Below are positions 1 through 13,404 of a stretch of DNA of 64,000 bases, piece after piece. The stretch is taken from positions 1,954,745-2,018,744 of the forward strand of contig CM021322.1 of NCBI GenBank assembly GCA_010645155.1. The letters are read 5' to 3'. Each line of letters opens with the position of its first letter. Position 1 is the stretch's first letter. This DNA comes from Tigriopus japonicus. Taxonomy: Eukaryota; Arthropoda; Copepoda; Harpacticoida; Harpacticidae. The translations under genes were made by a program, and so were the position numbers. Below the pieces are notes generated by a model. It had not been told where the DNA came from, did no database searches, and saw only the letters and a program-made list of their open reading frames with translations.

Positions 1-646
1 AGCAATGGGCATCCCCAAGACTCCAAGCCGGGCACGGGGACTTGTCGCACTTGTAAGGCTTGCTCTCCACCGCGATGTAGTCTCTAATGCAAGTTAGCTT
101 GCATTCTGTTCCACTGCTGTCCCCTGTGCAACTCACAGACCTTGCATGAAGAGTCCGGGTCCAGTGGGTCTTACTCACCAGGACACTCGGATAGCATACA
201 GGGATATGGCTCCATTCAAGACCATCTTTGCCATCGAGGGCATTCTTCCTCTGGCATTTTATCTGGTTGGGGAATGCGTTGTAGTCACCACGACACGCAA
301 GGTTGACGACCAGTCCCTCAAAACTCTGACCTTCTTTCATGACGGTCAAAAGCCTTTCGCCATCTAAAGCGGGACAGCTCATGGAGTTGTTGGCGACGAA
401 GACATAGTAGGGTGATGCGGCTTCCTTATCGGAAGAAATAAACGGCGAAGCATAGGGTCCATCGCCGGTCCCACCTCCTCCTCCCCCTGCTGAGGCGTAT
501 CCAATACCGATGCCGATGAGGAGAATGCACAAAACAATGATCACTGACATGGTGACACAGCCAGCCCTGCCGATCGGAGGCAATTTTTGGGTCACATGTG
601 TGCCCAGGTCGTCTAGTTCATCCTTCATTCTTTGAAATGACACCAT
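1..646 (-). CDS. Type II single-pass membrane protein with sushi-like modules (3' end outside window)
   Basis: An open frame starts at the ATG at 646 (MVSFQRMKDELDDLG) and runs off the left edge with no stop, giving 215 codons. A short cytoplasmic segment of about 30 residues is followed by one strong hydrophobic helix (residues about 31-52, core VIIVLCILLIGIGIGY) with no cleavable signal, then a glycine run. This predicts a type II membrane protein. The outer part has two cysteine-spaced modules. The first begins SCPALDGERL and ends WSHIPVC, with an internal LACRGDY and IKCQ. The second holds SCTG, KLTC, YKCD and CPAW. The spacing resembles a complement-control (sushi/CCP) fold but is not a perfect match. 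A GTGAGT at 178-173 could be a donor, yet the frame stays open through it and the second module continues in frame, so I read it as coding. No family name is assigned. Confidence 0.6.
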   Translation of the reverse strand, partial: MVSFQRMKDELDDLGTHVTQKLPPIGRAGCVTMSVIIVLCILLIGIGIGYASAGGGGGGTGDGPYASPFISSDKEAASPYYVFVANNSMSCPALDGERLLTVMKEGQSFEGLVVNLACRGDYNAFPNQIKCQRKNALDGKDGLEWSHIPVCYPSVLVSKTHWTRTLHARSVSCTGDSSGTECKLTCIRDYIAVESKPYKCDKSPCPAWSLGDAHC

Positions 647-3600
647 GATTGAATGTGATATTGTAGATAAAGGTTTACTTGAGGGACGAGGAGGACTTAG
701 GTGCAAGTCATGAAGCGCACCGTCGAGTAACTTTCAACTTCTCCCAAAAATGACTTTCCTCGCGTAATTAGATTGGAAACCAAATGTCACGACAATGAAG
801 TTCCATAAAGTGACGAGATCAATTGGTTTGAAATATTTCGCACTTGCACTCTCACACAATGAATAGTTGTCAGTCCACAGAGCATTGATCTTTCAATTCT
901 GTCTATGGCTCTTAACAGGTACTTTCAGACTTTCGTCGTATAGGTGTTTGATCTATGGTTTTCTTTCTTCTTTCCCGTCTTCGACACTGCGAATCGTGGA
1001 AGATGTTCAACCTTCTTTTGGTTGGTTCACCAGTAGTGCAGTAGTGCCACTCGTAAGTGTGTGCGACTACTATCTTCTTCACTGTCTCATTCGCTCTCTC
1101 AGTCACATACACACGCTTACAGAACACACCATCCAACTCGTCATTCGCCAAGCAAGGGGCTTCTTCTTCGTCTTGAGCTACCTCCAGAATGCCACCACTA
1201 CCACCACCAGAAATGGCATACAGCCTCTTCACAACAAAACTGAGGAAAAAGACGAGACCTGATCAGCTTCAGGTTGGACCTGTTCGAGGAAAGATGTAAG
1301 ACTAAAATTGTTGCTGGGCGTCCAATGGATGATCCAAGCCAAGTGAGAACGGATGCCTGCCCGGTTTCCTGCATTCATCATGCATCAACACGAAGAGAAA
1401 CTTGGCAACGATTGCCAACGATGAACAGGGAAAGAGAGAAGGAGAGAGGGGAACTCGGTCGAGGAGAAAAGGGGGCCTTCAATCCATCTTTGGGTCTTTC
1501 CCGACTCTCTTCTGGGTTGTATGTGCCTGGCCTAGTGTCTGAACAGGTTACCCAGTGTTGACTCCCTTCACTGTTGCCCGTTGCAAGTTTGGCCGAAGGG
1601 GACCTGTTCAGGCCACCATTCTTGGCATGGGGGCCTCAAATCTTCAAGCCAAATCATATGACAGAGAATGAACTTCAACAATCTTGGGGCTAAACTTCTA
1701 GGCTTCAAAATGATTGGTGTTTCAAAATGATTGGCGTTTTCAATTCCAAGACATGGACTCGTTGAAGATTTTGATTTCTGGGAAAATGAATTGGTACTAC
1801 CTCATCGAATAAAGGATTGTATTCCTCGCGCGATGATTCAGAGAAATGATTTCCTCTACCTAGTCGAACGCTTGGATTACTAGCTGTTTGTGTGAGAATT
1901 TCCGAAGTGAAGGTCTGGTGCATAAGGAGGCCTGCAAGGAAACAAGTAGAGTCCATGGCATTCTAGAAGTAAACGACAAGGACACAATCCCACGGTATCA
2001 TGCCTTGAAATTACCTCCCCTCCATTGCCATGCCTATAGAATATTGACCTTTTCAACCTGGGGAGAATGGGGCAAAGCAAAGAATAGGGCTGTTTCAAAA
2101 GACTGGCTTGGTAGTTGATGGAGAAAAAAATGCATTGGTGCACCAGAACAATGGAACGGACTATGAAATGAAGAACGGGTTCAATTCCGGTTTCATTGGG
2201 CCTCGCGTCTTTCAGCCATTTGATCTACTTTTGCTCTGTCTATCAAATGGAATCTTTTCATTTCCAAATTCATAGCCTCTTGCGTAAGAAGAACAAAGCA
2301 TTGTAAAACGAGGTCAATCATTGCTACCGTATACCTAAGCCGACTACACTCTTGCAACAGGAAGTGTTCAATGTACTACAAGAACGTAATTCTGAGTACC
2401 ATGAAACATTTATAGCCCCTGAAATAAAAGAGAACTCTTTTCAGCCCTTCAGATACCTTCGAATAAATTTCTCTACGACGATCTAATTGCATTTTTTATA
2501 CCAGATGCTTTGAGGTTGCATATTTATAATAAAAAAATGCCAAAAATGTTCTTTCCCCGGAAGAAACCAAAAAAACTTTTTGGCCACTACTCGTTCCTGT
2601 TGCTCACATGAGTTGTGAATAAAAAGAATAGTGGTTATGAGAACTTCGTAATGTTGGTTGTACCAGGCCTTTTGATGTTGTCACTTTTCTTTTGGGAGGT
2701 CATTTATGAAACAGGTGACCCAGTCAAAAGAAGAAGGTTCCGTCCATAAGATACATCTCAAGGTGCCGTTAAAGAACAGAGCACTACGTCTTAAATTCGA
2801 TGTTCTTAATGTTCAAAAATTGTAAATCCACAACCCTTCTGGTTGTTCAATCAGATCCAATTTCTACTACTAAATGTTTGGTTAAACCAGCGTGCAGAAA
2901 ATGTAACGTGACAACGAGAACGACAATGCAGGGTTCATTTCAACCCTTTTGACGCCCCTTGGGATGACTACGCTTCCGCTTTTTGCATCATGATCAAACA
3001 CTAGCACAAAACGGTCATCTGACACATCGGAATGATTAGAAGTATGTATATTCAAACAAGTGCTAAGTCATATGTTTGAAATACAGACGAATAAAGAAGA
3101 TTGGCATGGTTGTCAAATTGGAGAATTGGTAGCAAAGTTGCATTTGCCTTGGCGATACCATTAGAAAAAATGCTCTTTTCAAAGCAAGGGCGTCGGCACC
3201 TGAAGTTAATATTTTCTTTCATTAGGATCAGCACACAAGCACAATGACGATACGAAAATGCACATCGTGCTTCTCGTGCTCTGCTTGACAATAAACCACA
3301 TCTGAGCAGACCCTTACTGGGTAGAAAACCGTGACATTTGAACCCATTGAGCAAGTTTACAATAATTCATGTCAAAAACTGTGGTAACTTGAAGAACTTG
3401 AGCTTAAATTGAAGATTCCATTTGAGTTCAAAATAGTTCTCGACTTTTTGCGATTTTCCTGATGTTGCCATAAATGCACGAGATAGATAACACAATGTCA
3501 CATGACTGTAACTTGCCTAATACACGAATATATCTTATAATATTTTTTTGCTAAAAAGTCAGTTCGCATGGGAAAAGCGCGCGCAAACATGAATAAAATT

Positions 3601-5821
3601 ACCGTATTTAGCCCAATTAACGTTTAGGTCCGGAGTAGTACGCTTAACGTCATTTAACAAATCCTTGAAGTCCTCCACATATATAAATGAAATAGAGATA
3701 TCTCAATTTTGACGTCGCCAAAACCGCCCTCTACGAGGGATTACCTAACAACATTCCTAAAAAGGATGGTTTCATAAGGAACGTCATAGAGGGCACTACC
3801 CTGTTTGGAAGGCAAATATCTTGCTTGAAGTTTGGTCCCAGAGTCAATTCAGAAAATACAGCCTGAGTCATCTGGAGGTCACGGATCAAACTACTGTCGC
3901 CGTCGTCTGCCTGCTTAGCTAGAACTGAGAAGTCTGGAGCTGGTTTGTGGTCCTCCATTATGTGTGCTACATTGCCTTACGCTTTTACTGACCTTTTTGA
4001 TTCAAAGAGACCGTATCATTAAAAGCTTCCAAAACACAAGCAAGATTCACAAAATGAGAAAATCGTGCGGTATTTCAGGCATGACGTCATTTCACCGTTT
4101 AGATGGGTTCATTATCCATGAGTGCTGCATTTTTCTGTCAGCGAAAGCGCTTTCATCATTCTCATTTTTCGGTATTGAACTTATCTGAATCAATGAATTA
4201 TCCAATCTCAAATGTTTAGTGTCCCACTTTTAACGAAGTTGCTAACGTATAACGCCACGCCGCCTTTGGGCACTTTTTGAAGAAAGAAGTCATTACGTGA
4301 AATGTTAAGGGCACAAGGACGTGCAGCAAAATATATTTGAAAATGCATTACGAATAGTTCTCCTCAAGTTTAGTCATTTTTCATACGTAAATGGTGCTTG
4401 CTGGTCTCCTTATTTCATTTTAGTCCGGCGATAAACTTCCGAACACCAAATCACCTATAAATCCAAGAGTGCTTGTTGTCTTTTTCCAACTGTTTGAATC
4501 TCAGTGAAAGAAATCATTCTTGTCCTTTTTTTAATCGAGCCAATAGAATGCCATCAATTGGAAAAAGAGATGATTGAAATTAAAGGTTAGTGTGAGGCGC
4601 TTTTGCAAGTAACCGAATTTCCAAGGTTTTTTTAAATAGAAAAAGTAATTCATGTGTTACGACTATACGTACACGATGATGATCCTTCTTCCTGAAATTG
4701 TTTCGGTTGTTATCATAATCCTTAACACCCTCAACAATTCACCTGGTACCTTTACGACCAAAATCGGTTTGAAATTTTGAGATAGTACCCTTCATCATTG
4801 TCTTGAAGTTCGAGACAACTTTCAACTCTCCCAACCTCTCAAAAGCAACACCCCAGTCAGGCATTATCCAATACGATCTTCAACATAACCTTCAAACAAC
4901 AAAGCCTTGTCCTTGTAATACGAAAATTGTCGGCCTTTTCTCGTGATGCTCCATCAGTTTGTCGATTTCTTTTTCAGCACAGATGTTTTTAAGGCTCTTG
5001 CACGTCATTGCCTCTCAACGTTGTGACTCCAACAAAATGTTCGTCGTCCTCGATTTCCACCTTTGTTCGGATGCGGGATCCACCTTTTGAGGCAGAAATG
5101 AAGCTTTACATAATCTATCTGATCCTTTACAGAAACTCAACACGTTTGTCATTTCCGAAACTTTCAACCTTTACAGCTCTTCAGACCGCAAGATTTCGTC
5201 GATTCCAAGGGTGCTAAAGGAAACCAAAATCACATTAAGAGTCATTCATCTTGCTCGTTGTGGTTTCAATGTAAACCAGATATCATGTTTATTACGATTG
5301 CTACAATCATAATTCAATTATGAATATGTTGAAAAGGAGCAAAAGCGTAGACATAAAATTTGCCAATCCATTATTCATCACGACAATAAAAATTTCAAAC
5401 CAGACAATCCTCATTTACTCTTAATGCTTGTTGAAGCAATCTGATTCTATATACCGGGATTTCCATGAACGAGGATCAGTATATTGTCCTCAGTCTCAAT
5501 CTCCGCACAAAACAGCCTGATTCCATTAGAAACACGTGCATGCACGAAAGAGACCTTCGACTCGTTTAACCAATTGATGTCATAAGGAAATCTCATGGAG
5601 AAAGCAGGCCTACACACCTACAATGTAAGTCAGTGGAGCACCTATGCAACAGTCAAAAGGGCCCTCGATAGTGAGAGACAGCGCATCGAAAAGGTCGATT
5701 TGTCAGTATTCCGAAGGCTCACATGTTCTGCGGGTCCCTTCTCGTCAGAAGCAAGGTAGTGAGCGTCCAAGACACATGTCATTGAATAGTTGCCCAGATC
5801 GGTGATATTGACAAGAGCAAG
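647..5821. other. Intergenic region, no supported gene
   Basis: About 5.2 kb separates the membrane-protein gene from the Rasef-like gene. The leftmost few hundred bases should hold the promoter and 5' UTR of the minus-strand gene, and the last few hundred those of the plus-strand gene. I see only short open frames. One minus-strand frame at 3731-3958 (75 codons, starting MEDHKPAPDFSVL) has protein-like composition but no recognised domain and no convincing splice partners. From about 2300 onward the sequence is AT-rich. I see no transposon ends or tandem repeats that I can support. Confidence 0.5.
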
Positions 5822-8800
5822 ATGAGCAGTACATTCAAGTTGGAGCAACTCTTCAACCAGTGTGACACACGTGGAACAGGTTTCATCGATCAAAAGGAAT
5901 TCCGGGATCTGTGCCGAGGTTTTGACATTGACAACAACGATGCCGATATCATCTTCTATGACTTGGACCACGATGGGGATGGTAAAATCAGCTTCGAGGA
6001 CTTTGCTTTCGGATTCAGGGACTTTGTTACCCCTGGAGCTCGACGAGGAAGCATTCAATTGGGTTTGGAATCACCTGGATCTAACAAGAAAATGCAAGCC
6101 ATCGAGAACGGCCACCAAATCAGCTACATTGAAGCCCTAGGTATGTATGGTTCTTTGGTGGCTATTGATTTTTTTTCTCTGATGATTCGACACTTCTTAT
6201 TCTTTTCCACCAGTTGTTAAGAAAGCAAATCTTTGAACTTGACACCTCTCACATTCATTCATATCTGAATTGATTGGTATGCATTAGGCGAGTATGTCAA
6301 CTTTTGTTCCGCCTTTTATTTTATTTACTCTCGCCTATTGTAAACCGAATTTAGGGAACATTCGTCAATAAATATTTGAGTAAAATCAATGTTTCAAAAA
6401 ACTAGTGACCGTCTCATTTATATTACAGATCCTGAAGGAAGGCAAAAACAAATGCTAATGGAAAGAAAACACTCCGATGCTCAAGCAGCTTGGCGCAACT
6501 TTGCCGATCATTTGGGTCAAGATGATATTAAAAAGTTTCTTGGTGTGAGTAGTGACAAGATATTCACACTCTATGAAGAGCTTCAAGCTAGTGACACGCC
6601 CCAACACCTTGTCTCTCAATTCGAGGACGTCATCTCAGCATTGATGGCTGATGTCAAAAACATGGAAACTGAGACGAAGAAAATGGAAGAAAAAATGTCT
6701 AGGTCTGTCCTGAAATCCTTTGTTATGTTTGAAAAAAAAACGTTTTGATAGTTTATTATCATTTTTTAGGGAAAGAGAAAGTCACACGGCCCATCTGAAA
6801 ACTATTGAGGCTGAATTGGACGCCCAAGTTGCAAGGGTGGAAAGTGCAGCTCGAGAAAAAGCTCGAAGAGACCATGAGAACGAGAAGAGGGAGATTCAGG
6901 AGAAAATGGAAGTGGAAATGGCCCAACTTCAATCGCAACTAAAGATATTTCAAAAGGTAAAAATAACTTTCCCAAGAAATGAAAGGTTCTCCCAGGTTCA
7001 TTTAAAATGCGTCGCGTCTCTTTCAGATCGATTCTTACCTAACCACCGAGAGCAAAGAAGCGAATACCAAGGAAGCTCAACAAAAGCTGAATCGAGCTAT
7101 TTCGGAGAACCGCGCATTGAAAAATAATCTCTCAGATACCCAAACGAATATTGCTCTTTTGCGCGCTGAACTGAACCAAATGAGGAACCAATATGACGCC
7201 AAATGCTACGAACTCAATGAGTAAAATTTGACTTGTTAAATTTCCCAATTATCAAGCGGATTTTAATATTTAAAATCTTCACGTCTTTTCAGAGAAAGAG
7301 AGACGAAAGTGGAAGTTTTGTATGAATTCGATAACTTGAACCGACAACTTGATCTTCTCAGGTGAGATTATGGAGACGAAAAGCTTTTACACGCATTAAC
7401 TAATGGAACCTAGTTTTCTTTTTCAGAGACGCCAATCATAAACTTCAAGACACAAACGACGGTCTTCGGAGTGTAGTGGATGTGACCAGCCTCAATTCTC
7501 CCCGAGTTTGTAGTCGAAATGACCTCACAAACCTTTTTAGTAGTGACCTGCTTCGAAATCCTTCAGATTCCGATTTTTCAGACAAAATTCACTCACAACC
7601 ACTAAAACGACGCAAAAGAAGGTGAGGAGAAATGTGTTGTTTAGTGAGAACCGAGCTCGATGGTTGTCAAGGTCTAGCACATGTGAAAGTATTTCTCATT
7701 CTAACACCCTTTGTTTCGTTCATGCCGTACCATGACTCATAATGAAATCTATTGATCCTGAATTCAACAGAAAAAAACAATGTGCATAATTAGCCCCCAC
7801 ACTTGTTTCATGCGTGAGCGTCTTGACACTGAAGACTACATTCAGAAGTGGAACACACCCTTGACACCATTTCAAGGCTCAGTGTTAAGAAAATTCATCT
7901 GACTCTTCTTTGGCCTCACAAAAGATGGGGTCAAGGGCTAAATACTCTGTTTTTTCATACTCATTAAGTGGATCCAAACTAGTCTCACTCACAATATTCT
8001 CGCCTTTCTTTCCCGTCCCTTCACATGTTCCCTTTCATTGTTCTAGAAAAAGGTGTTTGTAAAGGTCTTTTTAACTTTTTAGGGTCTATCAAGGCGGTGG
8101 GAGCGCCCTTGGGGGAGCTGGAAGTCGATCCCCCTCTGACCGAGGAAGTTTGTATGACTCAGATTCCTTGCGTTCCAAATGTTCCACCGAGAGTCGGCCG
8201 CGCATCTCGGATATTCAGTTTGGAATCAGGAGGCTCATGGATGATTTAGGTGGGACAAATGTTTTGGTCGCCATGGCACCTGTGTCTGTCGATGTCTCAG
8301 TCGGTTCAAGGACACATGTTGTTTCACTCACCTCTTAGCACTTTTTGTCAAGGTTATGGGGAGCACCTTTTCTACAATGACACAAGTGATATAGTCAAAA
8401 AGTGATTGCACAATATTCTAGATGATAGTGGCCACTCGACCGTACCCAATGATGATTTGGAATACGAGACCCGTGAGGCATTGATGCAATTGGAAAGTGC
8501 CACTAGAGAAGAGGATATTTCGCCTGGAGAAACGCCACGAGGATCAATTCGAAGAAAGCGCCAATTCGAGCAAGATCGGGATGTTAGTGAGGTCAGTGAT
8601 GCCGAGGATGCGACTCTAGTCCAAAGTTCCATCGTGAAAGGTCAAAATGGAGTGGGCGTGACGCAAAACGGGAGGGTACGGTATTTTGACCATATCATTC
8701 CGGGGCCTTTGTTTCTAAATTAAGCCATCTGTTTGTCCCAACTTGGCGCACATGTCTGAGATGTTTGACCCACGTAACGAGTTTTCAGTGTCTAAACTAA

Positions 8801-10943
8801 TTACTCCTTGAAGGTTGTTTACTACGTGGAGATGTAGAAAGACATTTGGTCATTTCAGGTTTCGGTAGAGGATCAATCTTTAACGGACCATAGTGTCATG
8901 AGGAAACAGTCCGATCCAAGACCAGTGGCTGGAACTGGCTCAACGGTCGTGTCGGTTTCGTTGAGAGATCTCGAACCCACTGGTCCACCAGATCGGACTT
9001 ACAAAGTGGTCTTTGCTGGCGATGCAGCGGTTGGCAAAACCAGTTTCATTAATCGACTAACCAAGGGCGTTTTCCTGTCCAATTTGAGCTCCACTTTGGG
9101 TGTGGACTTTCAAGTCAAGACCATTCGAGTTGATGAGAGGAACATTGCCATACAACTTTGGGACACGGCAGGTAATTAGAAAGCTTTCTAGGGGTGCGAT
9201 GAAATTTTAGAAACTTTGGGTTTTCTATGCGAACTTAATCTTCTGCACCTTACTCCCACCAGTCGTTAAGAAAGTGAGTAAAAGTGATTAAGGCTAAGTC
9301 ACAAAATTCGATACAATTGATTTGATTTTGTTTGATCCACTCCACAGATTAGTACTTTTGAAAGAACCAATTATATTTTCATGTTTCTTTCAAATGAGAA
9401 TTATTCAATTGATTGAATCCAAAGGTAGAGTGGTTCAAAATATTTCCCTCAAAAGCATGCGAGCCCGCCAATTGTAGTTGTGAGGGTCTGATAAACATTT
9501 GAAAGCAGGAAATTCTTAATATTAATATTTTATTCGGCTTACTCAATGTTTGAAGGCCCCTTTCCCAATGCTCTCCGTGCAAATTAATATTGAATGTCAA
9601 TTTTATTACGGTCACTATTCTGCTGAATTTGGTTTCATTAAATATCAATGCTCCAACACTCGAATTGACATGATTGTTGCAAATACTATATTGCGCAAAA
9701 AAATCAACTACAAAAGAAAATGTCTTCAAAGCACCATTAGCTGTAATTCAGAAAACTGAAATTAATGCAAAATGATATTTGTTTCAAAATGGTTGAAGGA
9801 ACCCAGCTTTCGATATTCCATCGCTATGAAATAAATTAAATGCAAAATCTTAATCCAAAAGAAAGACTTAAACTTGCGTTAAAAGGCTTATTCAATAAAC
9901 ACTAAAAGCTAATTTAAACTGTCTGTTTTGAGGAAATATCAGAAGGAAAAGTTGATGCCTTTGAAAGAGCATGGAAGGTTTAAGTTTTGGAGCCAAACAT
10001 CGAAAAGCTGCCCATCTCGACAACAGTTCATTTTTTTATGGATTATGATCTATTTTTGCTCAAACGTTTCATGAAAAATTCCAGTATATTAGGTTACATG
10101 TTTTCAAATTGAACAAATAATAGAACCCCTCCATGAAGAGGGCAAAATACAAACCCTTCCATGAAGTCAAGTAACAACATTCAAAGCTCATTCCAGGCAC
10201 AAAATGGAACAACCTTCAGTTTAGATTTGCACGAGAGGAAAGGCCAAGAAGCCTTTGAAAAAGTTTCGAGGCCTTACCAAAATAGCATACCAGGAAAACC
10301 GCTTGGAAAATCCACAGGCCTCACTGAAAAAAATAAAGAACTCCCTACCTTCTCCTTCATGTTTGTTTTCAGGGCAAGAACGATTTCGCTCGGTGACCCG
10401 GAGCTACTTTCGACGAGCAGATGGGGTTATGCTTTTGTATGACGTGACAAGCGACAGATCGTTTATGTCCGTGAGGCAATGGATTGACGCCGTGGACGTA
10501 AGTTACAATTGACTACTGCAAAACTCATAGAAGTACTTTTGCATTCATTCCAACGATAAGAAGAAAGCTCCCAATTTACAGGACGTTTCGGAGAAGCGAA
10601 TTCCCATCATGTTATGCGCTAACAAAACCGATCTTCGTGCAGAAGTAAACGCCAATGGTCGAAGATGTGTGACATCCGCAGAAGGGGAACGCATGGCTCG
10701 AGATCACAGTGCCATCTTCATCGAAACGAGTGCTAAGGACGGTCAAAATGTTTTGGACGCTTTGGTCCAGTTGTCAAGGTATCAAGTTGGGCATTGATTC
10801 AAGTTCGTCTATAAAGAGGGTTAGAATACATGGGTCCATTGTTGAATGATTGCAGAGACATGTGTGCCACTGAGGATGTCGAGGTTCAGACCTCAGCCTT
10901 GAAAATCCGGGACGAGGGCAAAAAGAAGAGTTGCTGCCGATGA
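5822..10943 (+). CDS. RASEF: Rasef/Rab45-like large Rab GTPase with EF-hands and coiled coil
   Basis: Twelve exons join into 793 codons plus stop: 5822-6140, 6429-6702, 6770-6956, 7027-7220, 7293-7361, 7427-7621, 8083-8249, 8422-8675, 8859-9171, 10373-10497, 10582-10778 and 10856-10943. All introns are GT-AG and the phases agree. Residues 15-26 ([12 protein letters not shown]) and 49-60 ([12 protein letters not shown]) are EF-hand loops; the second has canonical calcium ligands. Charged coiled coil fills about 110-430, then a Ser/Asp-rich linker. A Rab GTPase domain follows from about 600, with P-loop GDAAVGKT (607-614), WDTAGQERF, NKTD and ETSAK all intact. The C-terminus KKKSCCR carries a twin cysteine suited to geranylgeranylation. 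Domain order and length match RASEF (human protein about 740 residues) and the related CRACR2A long form. Such proteins link calcium or motor binding to vesicle traffic. The choice between RASEF and CRACR2A is inferred from overall layout. Confidence 0.9.
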
Positions 10944-12819
10944 AAGGCCTGAAAAACAACGCAAGATTGTTTTCGCTCGAAGTCGTACTTTACGCTTCTG
11001 TACAGAATGCATATTTATTTTCAGTATTTTCTAAATTAAAGTTATATTTGACCTTTTCATGGCGCTTAATTTTCCATTAGTCTCCTAGAATAGAACTATA
11101 CATAGTTGCGCAAAAGTGCATTGACTGAAGCTGAATATTCTAATCGTGCTCGGTAATATGTCAATGTGGATTAGAGCCCATTGACAACCTGTCTGCGTCA
11201 CTCTAAAGGAGGCTAATAATATTTGACGTCAAGAAGCACTTGACTCCATGGTTTCCACTTGGAACCAAATCTCTGGCATGATCCAGTTTCGATACGCTTC
11301 AAGGTTCTCGAACATATTTGACAGGTGAACAAGGGAGGTATTTGAGATAAGAGGTGTATTGGAAAGCTTGTGGTTTGATGAATAACTCATGCCACGAAAC
11401 GCACTTGAAAAATATGTTTTCTCAATTTCGAATGCAATGATCTCATTCGTTGTGCCATCAAATGACTCGTTCATTTCTCCCAGACTTTCCGGAATCACGA
11501 TGAGAACGCATGAACAAGTAGGACAGGTGGGAAAGATGCATCAAGCAGAAATTGGCAGTGTTTTTCGTGCAGAGATTTCCTCCTTCCTTCAGGGTGCCTC
11601 TTGGAGTTGGTTCAAGAATTTCCAACATCCAGACTCCATTTCGCAAGTATTCTTCTTACAAAAGCTCTGCTTAACCCGGTGACTAGTACATTTGGAGCAA
11701 TATTTTAGGAGTTTTTAGTCATATTGACCGGAAATTTTGAAGCGGAAAGATGCGAATCTTCTACAAGCACTCTCTTTCTATCTTAAAGGAAAATCTACTC
11801 TTTATTCTATTTTATCATCCCTAAAGATTATATGATCGAATTTTTATGACCTCGAAGAGCAAATCTGTTGCCAGTGGCTTTCCCAAAATCTGAGCCTGCG
11901 TCCGTTCCATTCCATGGGTCTGAAATTTGAGCTCCAGAACGAGAGTGTATGCAGAGAGGTGCAACAAAGCCCGCCAGCATCGCTCAGAGCCAACGAAGGC
12001 AGGAAAGAGGAAACAAGGCTCGAATTCAGCTGTTTAAGCAAAGGCTTCAAAAAGTGGAGAGTTCCGAGAGAAGGCAAAAGAGCACACGTCTCTATTCAGA
12101 GAAAGGCGAGCGTTGGGAAGTGTAGAACTGGAAGGAATCTAGCGACAAGTTGTGGAGAAAAGGCCAGTGGGGACGGACGGAAGAAAGACACTGGGTTCAA
12201 GGTCTTTGGTGGAAAAGACAGAAATAAAGCGGCTTTGTCATCTCACTCGCCTGGGAACTAAGAAACAAGACCTGACGAGTTTTATAACCAAGTTTAGACC
12301 ATTGCGAAAGGTGAGGCAACGAAATCAGAGGTTAAAGACCACGATGACCAAGGGCGGGCGTGGTAAATGGTATATTTAACATGAACAAGTGTTTCTTTTT
12401 CAATTGGTGTGTGATTCTTTTCTACACATGAACACTTGACAGGGGTTTCAGGTTTGTACAGTGCCCCGACTCTAACTAACTAAAGTAAACAAATCCTTCC
12501 CACGTGCCAGTATTATCATCATATCCTTGTGATTGCAGGCTTCAAGAGATAAAAACCGTTTCCAAATCATTTTGCTCCGCGTCTCCACTTAAGATTGGAA
12601 AAGCCAAACATGGCTTTGGGTGTGGGTCAACATCATTGTTGTCGTTTCGATTCCATTCCCGAGGTGCCTTGCAATGGAGCTCTTATCAAAGTAAGACCCC
12701 TTCCTATCATCAACATGAGTCTGTATGTTCCCTAATAGAATGAGGTTTCATGGCCAAATGCTATTTTTGTGTCCAAAAGTCGACCGCGCTACAAAAAGTC
12801 GGACACTGACATTCTTGAC
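10944..12819. other. Intergenic region after the Rasef-like gene
   Basis: This stretch begins with the likely 3' UTR of the Rasef-like gene. After that I see only short frames on both strands and no domain, RNA gene or repeat that I can support. Confidence 0.45.
11035..11040 (+). promoter_or_regulatory. Candidate poly(A) signal (ATTAAA) of the Rasef-like gene
   Basis: ATTAAA lies about 95 bases after the Rasef-like stop codon, in AT-rich sequence and followed by T-rich bases. It is the common variant signal. No transcript evidence is available. Confidence 0.35.
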
Positions 12820-13396
12820 TAGAGACGGGCAAAAAGTAAAAAAATATTTTTGGTAGTAACATAAACCCATTTTTCTGCCTTTTTGCACTTTTCACCTCTA
12901 TTTGCACTTTTTATTTACCAATTTGGCCAAAATTGACAAATTGTTAAGAAAATTTTAGTTTGCGAGAATCAAGTAACTTTTGAAAGAATTTTTAGTTCTA
13001 ATATCAAATTTTGAACTTGATAAAAAAGCCTCCAGGTTATTCACCAGATTGTTTTCGGGCGAATTTTAAATGACTTTTTTATCTTTTTTTAGTTATGACT
13101 TAATCAAACTCAATAATAGAACTCAATTACTTGTGCGGCATTGTCTCTTCACCTAAAAATTAATCTCAAATGTCTTTAGAACTTATAAATGACTTCTCCC
13201 GTCCAAGAAAGCGCCTTAGGTACTCTTACTATGCATTACTTTTCAGGTGCAAATGTAAGTTATCTGCTCTTTTATCGAAAAATTTATTTACACTATCAAT
13301 CATTTTCTGCTCTTTGTTTTGCACTTTTGGGTACATTTTTCTGCAACTTTTGGTAACTGAAAGGGTAAATTTATTTGCACTTCCTGCCCGTCCCTA
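12820..13396. mobile_element. hAT-like non-autonomous element (MITE), copy C
   Basis: The left end reads TAGAGACGGGCAAAAAGT, and the right end is its inverted partner (ACTTCCTGCCCGTCCCTA). Subterminal sequence is rich in TTTGCACTTTT-type motifs. The flanks are TTCTTGAC (12812-12819) and TTCATGAC (13397-13404), an 8-bp target duplication with one mismatch. Ends starting TAGRG and an 8-bp duplication are hallmarks of hAT transposons. The element is 577 bp and encodes no transposase. It shares its internal sequence with the copy at about 19090-19430, and its ends with the element at 19625-20071. Confidence 0.75.
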
Positions 13397-13404
13397 TTCA
13401 TGAC

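Noticed and set aside
170..178. GTGAGT on the minus strand as a donor in the first gene
   Set aside because: The frame stays open and a second cysteine module continues in the same frame, so no intron is needed.
2170..2200. GGTTCAATTCC as a tRNA B box
   Set aside because: No matching A box or cloverleaf pairing was seen upstream or downstream.
5642..6058. 138-codon minus-strand frame
   Set aside because: It is antisense to the EF-hand exon of the Rasef-like gene.
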